From positions 1-22,344 of the IMG/VR virus record IMGVR_UViG_3300034152_000544: a DNA stretch of 22,344 bases; one strand, 5' to 3'. The position numbers were made by a program, and so were the translations under genes. The DNA comes from a virus. The notes beneath the pieces are model-generated. The model saw only the letters and a program-made list of their open reading frames with translations. It had not been told where the DNA came from and searched no databases. The first letter of the stretch is position 1. The number at the start of each line of letters is the position of its first letter. This document shows positions 14,928 through 20,448 of this stretch, in pieces.

Positions 14928-15872
14928 TCAATAATCCGTCGTTATGGTCAAATGGAATGGCGTTGTCGGCAAACTGCGCTGCGTGTAGAGATATTCATCC
15001 ACATCAGACGCCGAAACGTTCGCTGTCAAGGCCAATTTCCGACAAATCTTGGCCGAATTCGCCCGAATCATCACTTCTTCCTTCGATCCCTTCGGAATAA
15101 GCTGCCCATGCTCGATTTTCATCTCCAAAGCCTGCGAATACTTCAGCAAACCAAGGTTCCGGAGTACATTTGGGATGTGATAGTCAATCGGAACCGGCAA
15201 ATCGACCACTTCGGTCCCAAATAGGTCCATCCTACCCAGTGCTCGACGGCATTTGAACAAATCCAGGAAGAACAGTGACGCTCTCTTGAGGAACATGTCC
15301 GACACATAGCCCGGAAAGCTCTGCTCCAGCATGTTCATCAGCGTCGAAAGCTCATTATCCGCGCTGCCATCAGACTCACCGACACGTTCACCCTTCTTGA
15401 TGATCTCAATCATGAACCGGATGAAGTGCGTCCTCGGTTTTCCCATCTCCTCCAGGTGATGAATCCGCTCTTCCAGCATCGGCATACGAGCAAAGCGAAT
15501 CGCATGCCGGAACTTGTCCAGCACTGCCGTGTACAGGTCCTCCGGACACCCATAGCCCTTGGTCGCTTCGATTTCTTTGATCAGAATGTTAGACACCATG
15601 CTTGCTCTGGAGCCATTCGGACGGATCTTATCCCATCCGTACCAGTAGCAGTAGTTGATAGAATTCATGAGCAAGGCATACACCACGTACTCTTCCACAT
15701 TCGAAATACCAGTAGGGAACGGATGTGTCCTACCGGGATTTGTTCCCACCCAGCGTAGAAATTCACCAGACCTTTGCTCCCAGACACGTTTGTCCGGATT
15801 GATCCAGACGCCCCTGCCCAAGTCGCAGACATCGTCCACTATCCTCCACATTATCTCATATGCCTTGTGCAT
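14928..15872 (-). CDS. Queuosine-salvage (DUF2419/Qng1-like) protein
   Basis: This 314-residue protein matches the layout of the queuosine 5'-phosphate N-glycosylase family (HhH-GPD-like fold). It has an N-terminal NSINYCYWYGWDKIRP block like the family's LNFxFW segment, a middle FLKRASLFFLDLFKCRRAL, and the signature PVPIDYHIPNVLRNLGLLKY (family form (A/T)DYRVPQVLRxxGxLxYS). In that last block Asp lies at the expected catalytic position. The end follows the family too: LIPKGSKEEVMIRANSAKIC and DVDEYLYTQ. Known members release queuine for insertion into GUN-anticodon tRNAs. A phage copy could salvage Q for phage or host tRNAs or act on a related 7-deazapurine nucleotide. ATG 15872 has GGGAGG upstream and a 17-base overlap with the gene before. 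The call rests on remembered motifs. Confidence 0.65.
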   Translation of the reverse strand: MHKAYEIMWRIVDDVCDLGRGVWINPDKRVWEQRSGEFLRWVGTNPGRTHPFPTGISNVEEYVVYALLMNSINYCYWYGWDKIRPNGSRASMVSNILIKEIEATKGYGCPEDLYTAVLDKFRHAIRFARMPMLEERIHHLEEMGKPRTHFIRFMIEIIKKGERVGESDGSADNELSTLMNMLEQSFPGYVSDMFLKRASLFFLDLFKCRRALGRMDLFGTEVVDLPVPIDYHIPNVLRNLGLLKYSQALEMKIEHGQLIPKGSKEEVMIRANSAKICRKLALTANVSASDVDEYLYTQRSLPTTPFHLTITTDY

Positions 15873-16041
15873 CAGAACATCCTCCCACGAAATCTACACC
15901 AATCATGATGGCATGGCTAATCACTTCCCATCCCAAAGCGGACAACAACACGCCACAGAATGCCCTTCCAGGAACCCTCCCATCATTGATTCTCCTAGCA
16001 ATACCCGTCCTCACCGGGACCAGCCCACTCTTCGCCATCAT
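15856..16041 (-). CDS. Hypothetical small hydrophobic protein (about 61 aa)
   Basis: Begins at one of two adjacent ATGs (16041/16038) directly after GGAGG; a longer GTG form from 16080 has no SD. The product MAKSGLVPVRTGIARRINDG then a hydrophobic region (AFCGVLLSALGWEVISHAIM, GVDFVGG) could be membrane-associated, although E and H interrupt it. It overlaps the previous gene by about 45 bases and the Q-salvage gene by 17. Start and reality are uncertain. Confidence 0.45.
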   Translation of the reverse strand: MMAKSGLVPVRTGIARRINDGRVPGRAFCGVLLSALGWEVISHAIMIGVDFVGGCSDAQGI

Positions 16042-16249
16042 CCTCCACGTCCACGCCGAACTGCTCCTTGAGTACTCCACCCGCTAACGCATTCTGCTCC
16101 GCGATAGCCTGAGCAATCAGAAGGTTGGAACGTGCCACTGCCAGAGTCGCCTCCACTTGAGCCGAAGAGCGCACGTGCAACGTGCTGGCCTCCTCTATGA
16201 CTCCGATGATTTGCCGCTCTTGTGCGATTTTCTCAATGACGCTCTTCAT
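15995..16249 (-). CDS. Hypothetical helical protein (84 aa)
   Basis: ATG 16249 has GGGAG 7 bases upstream and overlaps the previous gene's TAA. An Ala/Glu-rich helical body (IEEASTLHVRSSAQVEATLA, ARSNLLIAQAIAEQNALAGG) leads into an acidic tail (VDVEDDGEEW). It resembles a short coiled coil. No family recognised. Confidence 0.6.
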   Translation of the reverse strand: MKSVIEKIAQERQIIGVIEEASTLHVRSSAQVEATLAVARSNLLIAQAIAEQNALAGGVLKEQFGVDVEDDGEEWAGPGEDGYC

Positions 16250-16250
16250 G

Positions 16251-16529
16251 TTAGATCTCCCTTGAAAGTGCTCTCAGGTTCTGCCACAATGTCTCGCTGC
16301 CTACGATAGCAGCGTTCAAATGTTCGTGCTTCTTGCCTTTGGTTGTCGCCTCTTGAGCCTCACCCAACTGCTTCCCAATGACGCTCAGGATATGCCGGAG
16401 CTGCTTGTACCGATCTGGCCTTTCCTCTGTCTTGGGACCATTCGCTGTATTCGGGGCGCTAGACGATGTTCTTTCCGTCTTGGCTCTCCGCTTCGTCACT
16501 CTCTTCTTGGCCTTCTTACGCTTTGCCAT
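16251..16529 (-). CDS. Hypothetical protein with Lys/Arg-rich N terminus (92 aa)
   Basis: ATG 16529 has GAGGAG upstream. The first 20 residues are strongly basic (MAKRKKAKKRVTKRRAKTER), followed by a Ser/Pro/Asn linker and a helical domain (RYKQLRHILSVIGKQLGEAQ, ETLWQNLRALSREI). The basic arm suggests nucleic-acid binding. It overlaps the gene upstream by 14 bases. Confidence 0.6.
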   Translation of the reverse strand: MAKRKKAKKRVTKRRAKTERTSSSAPNTANGPKTEERPDRYKQLRHILSVIGKQLGEAQEATTKGKKHEHLNAAIVGSETLWQNLRALSREI

Positions 16530-16677
16530 TCCGTCTCCTCTCTCGCAGCTTCTTCTCTAGGTCCAGGAACAGCTTTTCCTTGTTCCAGGACCCATGACGA
16601 CAAAGCCACTCATGGTCCAGTTTCTGGATCAGCGTACTCACTAACTCCGTCCGTCGATCTGGACTCATGCGCTTCAT
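16516..16677 (-). CDS. Small basic hypothetical protein (53 aa)
   Basis: Start ATG 16677 chosen because GGAGG lies 6 bases upstream; a longer in-frame start lacks an SD. The product MKRMSPDRRTELVSTLIQKL then DHEWLCRHGSWNKEKLFLDL ends in a very basic tail (KKLRERRRNGKA). The first part overlaps the preceding zinc-ribbon gene by 68 bases in another frame. Function unknown. Confidence 0.55.
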   Translation of the reverse strand: MKRMSPDRRTELVSTLIQKLDHEWLCRHGSWNKEKLFLDLEKKLRERRRNGKA

Positions 16678-16795
16678 TGACTTCCTCCAGAATACATTGC
16701 CATGCAAAATGCTCCTGCCCACACAACAGGCAAACGTACTTACCGTTTGCTCGCGTCACCACCGCATCACATCGACAGCAATGCGGGATGATCAT
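16610..16795 (-). CDS. Small zinc-ribbon protein (61 aa)
   Basis: A classic zinc ribbon: HCCRCDAVV, then YVCLLCGQEHF (two CxxC knuckles 14 residues apart), with the remainder acidic. ATG 16795 follows AAGGTGA and overlaps the end of the previous gene by 4 bases. Such ribbons bind nucleic acid or partner proteins; no specific role can be assigned. Confidence 0.65.
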   Translation of the reverse strand: MIIPHCCRCDAVVTRANGKYVCLLCGQEHFAWQCILEEVNEAHESRSTDGVSEYADPETGP

Positions 16796-17196
16796 TTCTT
16801 CACCTTTCGAATGGAGATGGACGGAGCGCCCTCTTTCCTCATCTCAAGAATCTCTTTGTGAGCCTTAGCGAACCCCAGCAACTGCTGACTGTTCCAGGAG
16901 GTTTTCCCCTTGGACCAGACCGCCTGAAGATCCTCACCCTTAACGGATTCACCGAGCAAGAGCACCTTATCTTTGACCTGCTCCACCTGATCATCCACCT
17001 GCTCCTGGTAGATATCAATCTGATCCTGGATGGCATCCCGGCGTTCCTTGGCATCCGGATTCGCCTCAAAGAGTGCATCGATCAGCTCAGTCATGAACCG
17101 CTTCTGCTCAGCCACAGATGCCTGAAGCTCAGCCAGCATTTCCAGGCCAGACTTGATCTCTTTCACTGTCGGAAGTTTCTTTTCTTCGTCTGCCAT
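16792..17196 (-). CDS. Coiled-coil protein (134 aa) with SVKGEDLQAVWSKGK C-terminal motif
   Basis: First gene after a clear promoter (17228-17255), with SD AGGAG before ATG 17196. The N-terminal two thirds are a charged coiled coil (AELQASVAEQKRFMTELIDA, QDQIDIYQEQVDDQVEQVKD). The C terminus has a conserved-looking block: SVKGEDLQAVWSKGKTSWNS, then HKEILEMRKEGAPSISIRKV. I know this C-terminal pattern from many phage proteins of unknown role. It recalls, but does not prove, a link to Gam-type nuclease inhibitors, which share a coiled coil followed by a small beta domain. Confidence 0.65.
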   Translation of the reverse strand: MADEEKKLPTVKEIKSGLEMLAELQASVAEQKRFMTELIDALFEANPDAKERRDAIQDQIDIYQEQVDDQVEQVKDKVLLLGESVKGEDLQAVWSKGKTSWNSQQLLGFAKAHKEILEMRKEGAPSISIRKVKK

Positions 17197-17227
17197 ACTG
17201 TCTCCTAAAAAATGAGTCTACACTTAC

Positions 17228-17255
17228 AGTATACAACATTTTTGGAAATGTGCAA
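17228..17255 (-). promoter_or_regulatory. Leftward promoter TTGCAC-N16-TATACT
   Basis: On the minus strand TTGCAC (17255-17250) and TATACT (17233-17228) are 16 bases apart, in an A+T-rich gap about 30 bases before the ATG of the 134-aa gene. Its shape matches the other promoters at 19459, 19575, 21224 and 22045. It would drive the leftward small-gene operon. Confidence 0.7.
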
Positions 17256-17296
17256 ATAAATTTGCCAGAAATGATTGGGACCGGAAGGGAATTAAA

Positions 17297-17369
17297 CTGG
17301 GCTGAGAGGACTCGAACCTCCAACACTGGGATTAGAAATACCATGCTCTTCCAATTGAGCTACAGCCCA
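17297..17369 (-). tRNA. tRNA-Arg (anticodon UCU)
   Basis: A full 73-base cloverleaf: acceptor TGGGCTG/CAGCCCA, D-arm GCTC...GAGC, anticodon arm TGGTA-TTTCTAA-TCCCA (one T/C mismatch), T-arm GGAGG-TTCGAGT-CCTCT, and G73. Anticodon UCU reads AGA/AGG. It lies alone between the DNA ligase and the 134-aa gene promoter. CCA is not encoded. Confidence 0.88.
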
Positions 17370-17408
17370 GTCACCTCAAACACACTACCACAGTATTTGC
17401 AAATCTTC

Positions 17409-18296
17409 TTACTCATAATCTCGCACTGTCACGCCAATCGGAAACCGGGGAATGCCATCGTCCGTCAACTCCTGATACCGCACCGTGAGCATCTTTCCGA
17501 AGTACTGCACACGATTCTGCCATGCCTCTCTGCGCCACTCATAGGTTCCCATGGGACGAGCCTTGAACGTTCTCTCATCATCATGAGCCATGCGGCACAC
17601 CCAGATCAGAGTCCCTTTGTCTTTGCCCTTGCCCTCGATGGCTCCCACTATCTGAAACTCAGCATCCAGGAACTTCTTCAGCTTAAGCAAATCACGACCA
17701 CTACGCCCATGCTTGTAGATACCACTTGGATTCCGATAGATCAGACCCTCGTATCCTTCATTGATGAACCGATCCAAGCTCTCCCACAGTGTCTTACTGT
17801 CACACACGTCCAACGTCAAGACAGGCTCCTCTGCTACCTGTGCCAACAAAGACCGCACCGTGATCAGTCGTTCCGTGAATGGCACGTTGGGACGGCCCTC
17901 AAAGTAGCAGTCATACACGTGATACTGGAGCATGTCACTGGAGACATATGCCAGATCTTCTTCAGTGATCACGTAGTTCGGATCAGGATCTTCAGGCTCT
18001 GGCAATGGTGCTGGATCTACCTTAGCTGGGTATTCCTTCTTCACCACTGAGACAGTCTTCTGAAATGTCCATGGCGCAGGAAGCATCAACTCACCATCGA
18101 ACACAAGCCCACCAGTCAGCATCGAATACCGCTCCTGGAGCATCCTCAGGATATGAGGCTTGTGATCTTTCAGATTCCGTGTCCACGCTTGCTTTCCATC
18201 AAACAGACATCGCACCCCATCCAACTTCGGTTGCACCAAACAGGGAAACGTAGCCTTCTTGTCCTCAAACTTGTTCGCCAACATCGGCTTCTGCAT
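17409..18296 (-). CDS. ATP-dependent DNA ligase
   Basis: A 295-residue minimal ligase. Motif I is VQPKLDGVRCLF (catalytic Lys in KLDGVR, about residues 22-30). Motif III-like is YHVYDCYF, motif IV EGYEGLIYRNP, motif V LLKLKKF, and a C-terminal OB-type domain follows (FQIVGAIEGKGKDKGTLIWV, MLTVRYQELTDDGIPRFP). It seals nicks in phage DNA after replication and recombination. ATG 18296 is chosen over the TTG one codon upstream because GAGGAG is 8 bases before it, and it overlaps the stop of a preceding small frame (TGATG). Length is typical of phage ATP ligases. Confidence 0.92.
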   Translation of the reverse strand: MQKPMLANKFEDKKATFPCLVQPKLDGVRCLFDGKQAWTRNLKDHKPHILRMLQERYSMLTGGLVFDGELMLPAPWTFQKTVSVVKKEYPAKVDPAPLPEPEDPDPNYVITEEDLAYVSSDMLQYHVYDCYFEGRPNVPFTERLITVRSLLAQVAEEPVLTLDVCDSKTLWESLDRFINEGYEGLIYRNPSGIYKHGRSGRDLLKLKKFLDAEFQIVGAIEGKGKDKGTLIWVCRMAHDDERTFKARPMGTYEWRREAWQNRVQYFGKMLTVRYQELTDDGIPRFPIGVTVRDYE

Positions 18297-18445
18297 CAAT
18301 TGCTCTCCTCAATCTCGATCTCTTCACCACACTCTGAACATATGTACCATGACGTCCAGGACTCAGTACCACTTGGAAGATGACGATGCGGAGTCGAACG
18401 CACACAGTTGAGAGCCGCAATGCCAGCTGAGGGTAACGATCCCAC
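18296..18445 (-). CDS. Possible small zinc-binding protein (up to 49 aa)
   Basis: The end of this frame, ESWTSWYICSECGEEIEIEE-SN, looks protein-like with a CSEC knuckle, and its TGA overlaps the DNA ligase ATG (TGATG). The start is unclear: GTG 18445 has AAAGGAG 5 bases upstream but lies inside the tRNA-Tyr-like element, while GTG 18403 has no SD and gives 35 residues. The N-terminal half may be tRNA-derived sequence. Confidence 0.4.
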   Translation of the reverse strand: MGSLPSAGIAALNCVRSTPHRHLPSGTESWTSWYICSECGEEIEIEESN

Positions 18446-18506
18446 TCGGCTCCTTTCGGAGATCAGGTTTACAGCCTGAGCCGCCTCCTTAACGGTCTAC
18501 GCTGGC
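18421..18506 (-). tRNA. tRNA-Tyr-like gene (anticodon GUA), odd T-loop
   Basis: An 86-base element, the right length for bacterial tRNA-Tyr. Acceptor GCCAGC/GCTGGC (six pairs plus a G-A), anticodon arm TCAGG-CTGTAAA-CCTGA, long variable arm CTCC-GAAA-GGAG, and A73. The T-arm GTGGG-ATCGTTA-CCCTC departs from TTCGAAN (T54 and A58 are exchanged), and the D-stem is weak. It may be functional, or decaying. Confidence 0.6.
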
Positions 18507-18646
18507 CGAAGCTTTGAATCTGCATTGCTGTGCCCTTAGCGCGCTCTGAGCACAACCTGTTCTCTGCCTCTGGTAAATAAGCAATCGCAAGCTCGTCAGC
18601 TTTCGTGGATTACCAGAACCACCACTTCAAATGGTCTCCAAAGCAA

Positions 18647-18721
18647 TAACCCCGGTAGGATTTTTGAACCTACACTGAACTGGTTCTAAGCCAGTCGCCT
18701 CTGCCGTTGGGCTACGGGGCC
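18647..18721 (-). tRNA. tRNA-Leu by anticodon (UAG), short variable loop and long T-loop
   Basis: Acceptor GGCCCCG/CGGGGTT with two G-T pairs at the tip, D-arm GCC...GGC with GG in the loop, anticodon arm ACTGG-CTTAGAA-CCAGT, T-stem GTAGG/CCTAC with a 9-base loop TTCAAAAAT, and A73. Anticodon UAG reads CUA/CUG. Cellular tRNA-Leu has a long variable arm; this has five bases. It does not read the UAG stop codon (that needs CUA). Confidence 0.75.
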
Positions 18722-18725
18722 AAGA

Positions 18726-18822
18726 TTCGCCTGTTTGGCGGTCCAGCCGAATCGAACGGTCTCTCCTCCCGCCGCCAAGACAAGGAGGCACACCAACCAG
18801 ATGCTTCTCTGGAACAGGCGAA
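18726..18822 (-). other. tRNA-like structured element between tRNA-Leu and tRNA-Phe
   Basis: A 97-base element closed by a perfect 10-base inverted repeat (TTCGCCTGTT at 18726-18735, AACAGGCGAA at 18813-18822). On the minus strand it contains a hairpin CCAGA-gaagca-TCTGG, a CCTCC...GGAGG pairing, a T-loop-like GTTCGATTC, and a nested 7-base stem TTGGCGG/CCGCCAA. It does not fold into a normal cloverleaf with a readable anticodon. A rearranged class II tRNA is the best explanation. Confidence 0.5.
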
Positions 18823-18823
18823 A

Positions 18824-18896
18824 TGGGAACGGTAGGATTCGAACCTACGGCGCTTGGTACTTCACACCAACGCTCTTCCAACTGAGCTACGTTCCC
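18824..18896 (-). tRNA. tRNA-Phe (anticodon GAA)
   Basis: A clean 73-base cloverleaf: acceptor GGGAACG/CGTTCCC, D-arm GCTC-AGTTGGAA-GAGC, anticodon arm TTGGT-GTGAAGT-ACCAA, T-arm GTAGG-TTCGAAT-CCTAC, and A73. No encoded CCA. It is the best-formed tRNA of the cluster. Confidence 0.92.
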
Positions 18897-18900
18897 TTAG

Positions 18901-18948
18901 TGGACCATGGCGGGATTCGAACCTGCAACCTCCCGCGCTTTGTGGTCC
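18901..18948 (-). pseudogene. tRNA remnant (acceptor tips and T-arm only)
   Basis: On the minus strand GGACCA and TGGTCC pair around GCAGG-TTCGAAT-CCCGC, a T-arm with the standard GTTCGAATC core. The space between the 5' acceptor strand and the T-arm is only about 19 bases and has no loop with U33, so D and anticodon arms are missing. It looks like an internal deletion of a tRNA gene. Confidence 0.5.
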
Positions 18949-18981
18949 GTCTGGCTCATAACTTCGTCCATATCCAGGCCA

Positions 18982-19054
18982 ATGGGATGGAAGGAATCAA
19001 ACCTTCAACCGTCCGATTAAGAGTCGGATGCTCTGCCAATTGAGCTACATCCCC
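18982..19054 (-). tRNA. tRNA-Lys (anticodon CUU)
   Basis: A 73-base cloverleaf: acceptor GGGGATG/CATCCCA with a G1-A72 mismatch, D-arm GCTC-AATTGGCA-GAGC, anticodon arm TCCGA-CTCTTAA-TCGGA, T-arm GAAGG-TTTGATT-CCTTC (T instead of C at 56), and T73. Reads AAG. The odd end pair, T56 and discriminator suggest relaxed selection, but the core is intact. Confidence 0.82.
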
Positions 19055-19058
19055 ATCC

Positions 19059-19232
19059 TCAGGTCTGAGCCTGAGTCACATGATCTTTTTCTACAAAAAT
19101 ACGCTGAAGCGTCCGAGCCTTAATAGCAAAGGGTTCAATGTGATCATACTGCTTCAGATACTCCTCCACTTCTTTCGATTTCGGCCCATGACAATGCATC
19201 AAAACTGTGAGCCCATTGATGATATCCTGCAT
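19059..19232 (-). CDS. Small hypothetical protein (57 aa) just upstream of the tRNA cluster
   Basis: ATG 19232 follows directly after the TAG of the previous gene with AAGGAG 5 bases upstream. Product MQDIINGLTVLMHCHGPKSK, then EVEEYLKQYDHIEPFAIKAR, mixed helical/beta, no motif recognised. It ends 4 bases before the tRNA-Lys gene, so the tRNAs probably lie in the same transcript. Confidence 0.65.
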   Translation of the reverse strand: MQDIINGLTVLMHCHGPKSKEVEEYLKQYDHIEPFAIKARTLQRIFVEKDHVTQAQT

Positions 19233-19424
19233 CTATTCTCCTTCGAAACTAACCAAGTCAATATCACCGCCCCACGTTTTGGCGGCTTCTCTGTCTGCAT
19301 CATATTGAGGATGCGTCTTCTCCTGCAACATCTTCGCAGCCTCACGGTAGCATTGGGCGATTCCAGCGGCATCCAACTTTCCCAAAGCAATCTGCCCAGC
19401 CAGTACATCCTTCTCTCTAAGCAT
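19233..19424 (-). CDS. Small hypothetical protein (63 aa), first gene of the leftward transcript
   Basis: ATG 19424 has GGAGG 6 bases upstream and lies about 35 bases after the leftward promoter at 19459-19487. The product is helical (LAGQIALGKLDAAGIAQCYR, EAAKMLQEKTHPQYDADREA) with an acidic end. No family recognised. It ends in TAG with the next ATG adjacent and in the same frame. Confidence 0.65.
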   Translation of the reverse strand: MLREKDVLAGQIALGKLDAAGIAQCYREAAKMLQEKTHPQYDADREAAKTWGGDIDLVSFEGE

Positions 19425-19458
19425 AGAAATCCTCCAATTTCATCACTTCGTTTCCCAA

Positions 19459-19487
19459 AGTATACACCAAACTCAAACAGAATGCAA
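19459..19487 (-). promoter_or_regulatory. Leftward promoter TTGCAT-N17-TATACT
   Basis: Minus-strand TTGCAT (19487-19482) and TATACT (19464-19459) with 17 bases between; preceded by AT. It starts the leftward block of two small genes and the tRNA cluster. Same hexamers as the four other promoters, with one extra spacer base. Confidence 0.65.
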
Positions 19488-19574
19488 ATCTTCATACCAA
19501 TATTTTCCTGCCACTAATACACATGCCTCATCACATTTGTTCAAGCAAAAATCCAAAATCGGAAAATTTTCATT

Positions 19575-19602
19575 TTGCATCTCGCTGGATCTGTTGTATG
19601 CT
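19575..19602 (+). promoter_or_regulatory. Rightward promoter TTGCAT-N16-TATGCT
   Basis: TTGCAT (19575-19580), 16 bases, TATGCT (19597-19602), then TTGG as at 21252. It lies back to back with the leftward promoter and should start the leader and the rightward genes. Confidence 0.65.
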
Positions 19603-19644
19603 TTGGATGTGCATTGAGTCAACTGTGATTTAGATGCTTAGATG

Positions 19645-19667
19645 AAAGGAGGCCCAAGATGCGGTAG
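19645..19667 (+). other. SD-equipped minigene ATG CGG TAG in the leader
   Basis: AAAGGAGG (19645-19652), six bases, then ATG CGG TAG (19659-19667). The SD is the strongest in this stretch and its spacing is ideal, yet the frame is Met-Arg-stop. It could act as a leader peptide controlling the hairpin 30 bases on, or as a peptidyl-tRNA drop-off minigene. The alternative is that the SD serves no start here. Confidence 0.4.
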
Positions 19668-19694
19668 GCACTGTGACGAAACCAGTGTTCGTGG

Positions 19695-19727
19695 GGAGCC
19701 GCCGGAGATTCCGCAACGGCTCCTTTT
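19695..19727 (+). terminator. Terminator/attenuator-like hairpin
   Basis: GGAGCCG (19695-19701) pairs with CGGCTCC (19717-19723), with an inner CGGA-gat-TCCG stem, followed by TTTT (19724-19727). It sits about 90 bases after the promoter and 25 bases before the first rightward gene, so it could attenuate the operon or define a short leader RNA. The T-run is short, so efficiency is uncertain. Confidence 0.55.
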
Positions 19728-19751
19728 CGTATTCATCTTTATAGGAATGCT

Positions 19752-19964
19752 ATGAGAAAGTTCACCGACAATGAGATCAATGTGCTTCGTTCCGTAGACG
19801 AGGCCCAGAACGTCATCCGATGTGCCTGCGACAACAAGCCGTGCGCTGGACTCTGTCGGAACAAGAACCTAACCCGGAAGAGGGAAGATGGGGCTCCGTG
19901 TCCCGCCGCCTTCATTCCTCAGAGGAAGCGTGTTCGCCGGGAGAGACGACACCATGAAGACTGA
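19752..19964 (+). CDS. Small Cys-rich hypothetical protein (70 aa)
   Basis: ATG 19752 follows AGGAA. The N-terminal part (MRKFTDNEINVLRSVDEAQN) is helical; then come C24, C26, C31, C35 (CACDNKPCAGLC), a compact Cys cluster suited to a metal, and a basic tail (PQRKRVRRERRHHED). DNA or RNA binding is plausible but not shown. It overlaps the next gene by 11 bases. Confidence 0.6.
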   Translation: MRKFTDNEINVLRSVDEAQNVIRCACDNKPCAGLCRNKNLTRKREDGAPCPAAFIPQRKRVRRERRHHED

Positions 19965-20442
19965 TCCATACAAGCTCATCAATGCCTCCATCACCATCTC
20001 TGAGGCACATTGCACAGGTAGTGATGAGAAGGACTATGTGAGCATCGAAATACAGGATGAGGATTCCGGCTGTCGCATTATCGCACTGGAGATGGATCAT
20101 CAAAGCTTCGCACGTGCACTCTTCTCTCATGCACTCACTGAGTGCCGAAAAGCCAAACTCCTGAGAAACCTCTCCAGGGTGGGCAAGAAGCATGAGTACA
20201 AGAGTGAGATGGTGGGAATTCACATGCCGAAATCCGTCCTGTCACTGAATGAAACTTATCACGATCATTCAAACCTCATCAGAAAAGCTGTGAAGCCTTT
20301 TGAGGTAGATGGGTGGAAGGCGCGGATCAATGATGCTCTCAATCACCACAACTATCGGTTCACCGATCAGACTTCTGCTGACGGAAGCCGAACTTCTCAT
20401 TTCCTCATCGGCTTTGATAGATGGGTAGACAAGGAGTCTTGA
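19954..20442 (+). CDS. Hypothetical protein (162 aa)
   Basis: Start ATG 19954 (GGGAG upstream) is preferred to an in-frame ATG at 19888 that would overlap the previous gene widely. Beta-rich N-terminal half (LINASITISEAHCTGSDEKD, YVSIEIQDEDSGCRIIALEM) with phage-type MDHQSFARALFSHALTECR, then a basic region and an end SADGSRTSHFLIGFDRWVDK. I do not recognise a named family. The overlap and spacing indicate one operon with its neighbours. Confidence 0.65.
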   Translation: MKTDPYKLINASITISEAHCTGSDEKDYVSIEIQDEDSGCRIIALEMDHQSFARALFSHALTECRKAKLLRNLSRVGKKHEYKSEMVGIHMPKSVLSLNETYHDHSNLIRKAVKPFEVDGWKARINDALNHHNYRFTDQTSADGSRTSHFLIGFDRWVDKES

Positions 20443-20448
20443 TGCATT

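Larger units (their letters stand above)
19425..19751. other. Divergent intergenic region (leftward and rightward transcription start)
   Basis: 327 bases without a confident gene. It holds outward-facing promoters (19459-19487 minus, 19575-19602 plus) separated by an A+T-rich 87-base stretch, a rightward leader with a two-codon minigene and a terminator-like hairpin. A 37-codon frame from ATG 19642, ending with an ATGA overlap at 19752, has no SD and includes the hairpin; I regard it as doubtful. Confidence 0.7.

Noticed and set aside
16792-17196. Firm assignment as host-nuclease inhibitor Gam
   Set aside because: Only a general coiled-coil plus C-terminal block similarity can be seen; the evidence is too weak for a named function.
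17250-18050. Long open frame on the plus strand across the DNA ligase (266 codons)
   Set aside because: It starts at the tRNA-Arg, has no SD, reads in the shadow of a clear ligase gene, and its product looks random.
18380-18600. tmRNA gene
   Set aside because: A possible closing stem and T-arm are present, but there is no tag reading frame ending in LAA-like residues and no typical 5' end.
18901-18980. tRNA-Met on the plus strand (CTCATAA loop at about 18954)
   Set aside because: The flanking bases do not form an anticodon stem, and no D- or T-arm follows on that strand.
18735-19043. Plus-strand open frame of 102 codons in the tRNA cluster
   Set aside because: It reads the antisense of tRNA genes and has the typical appearance of translated tRNA.
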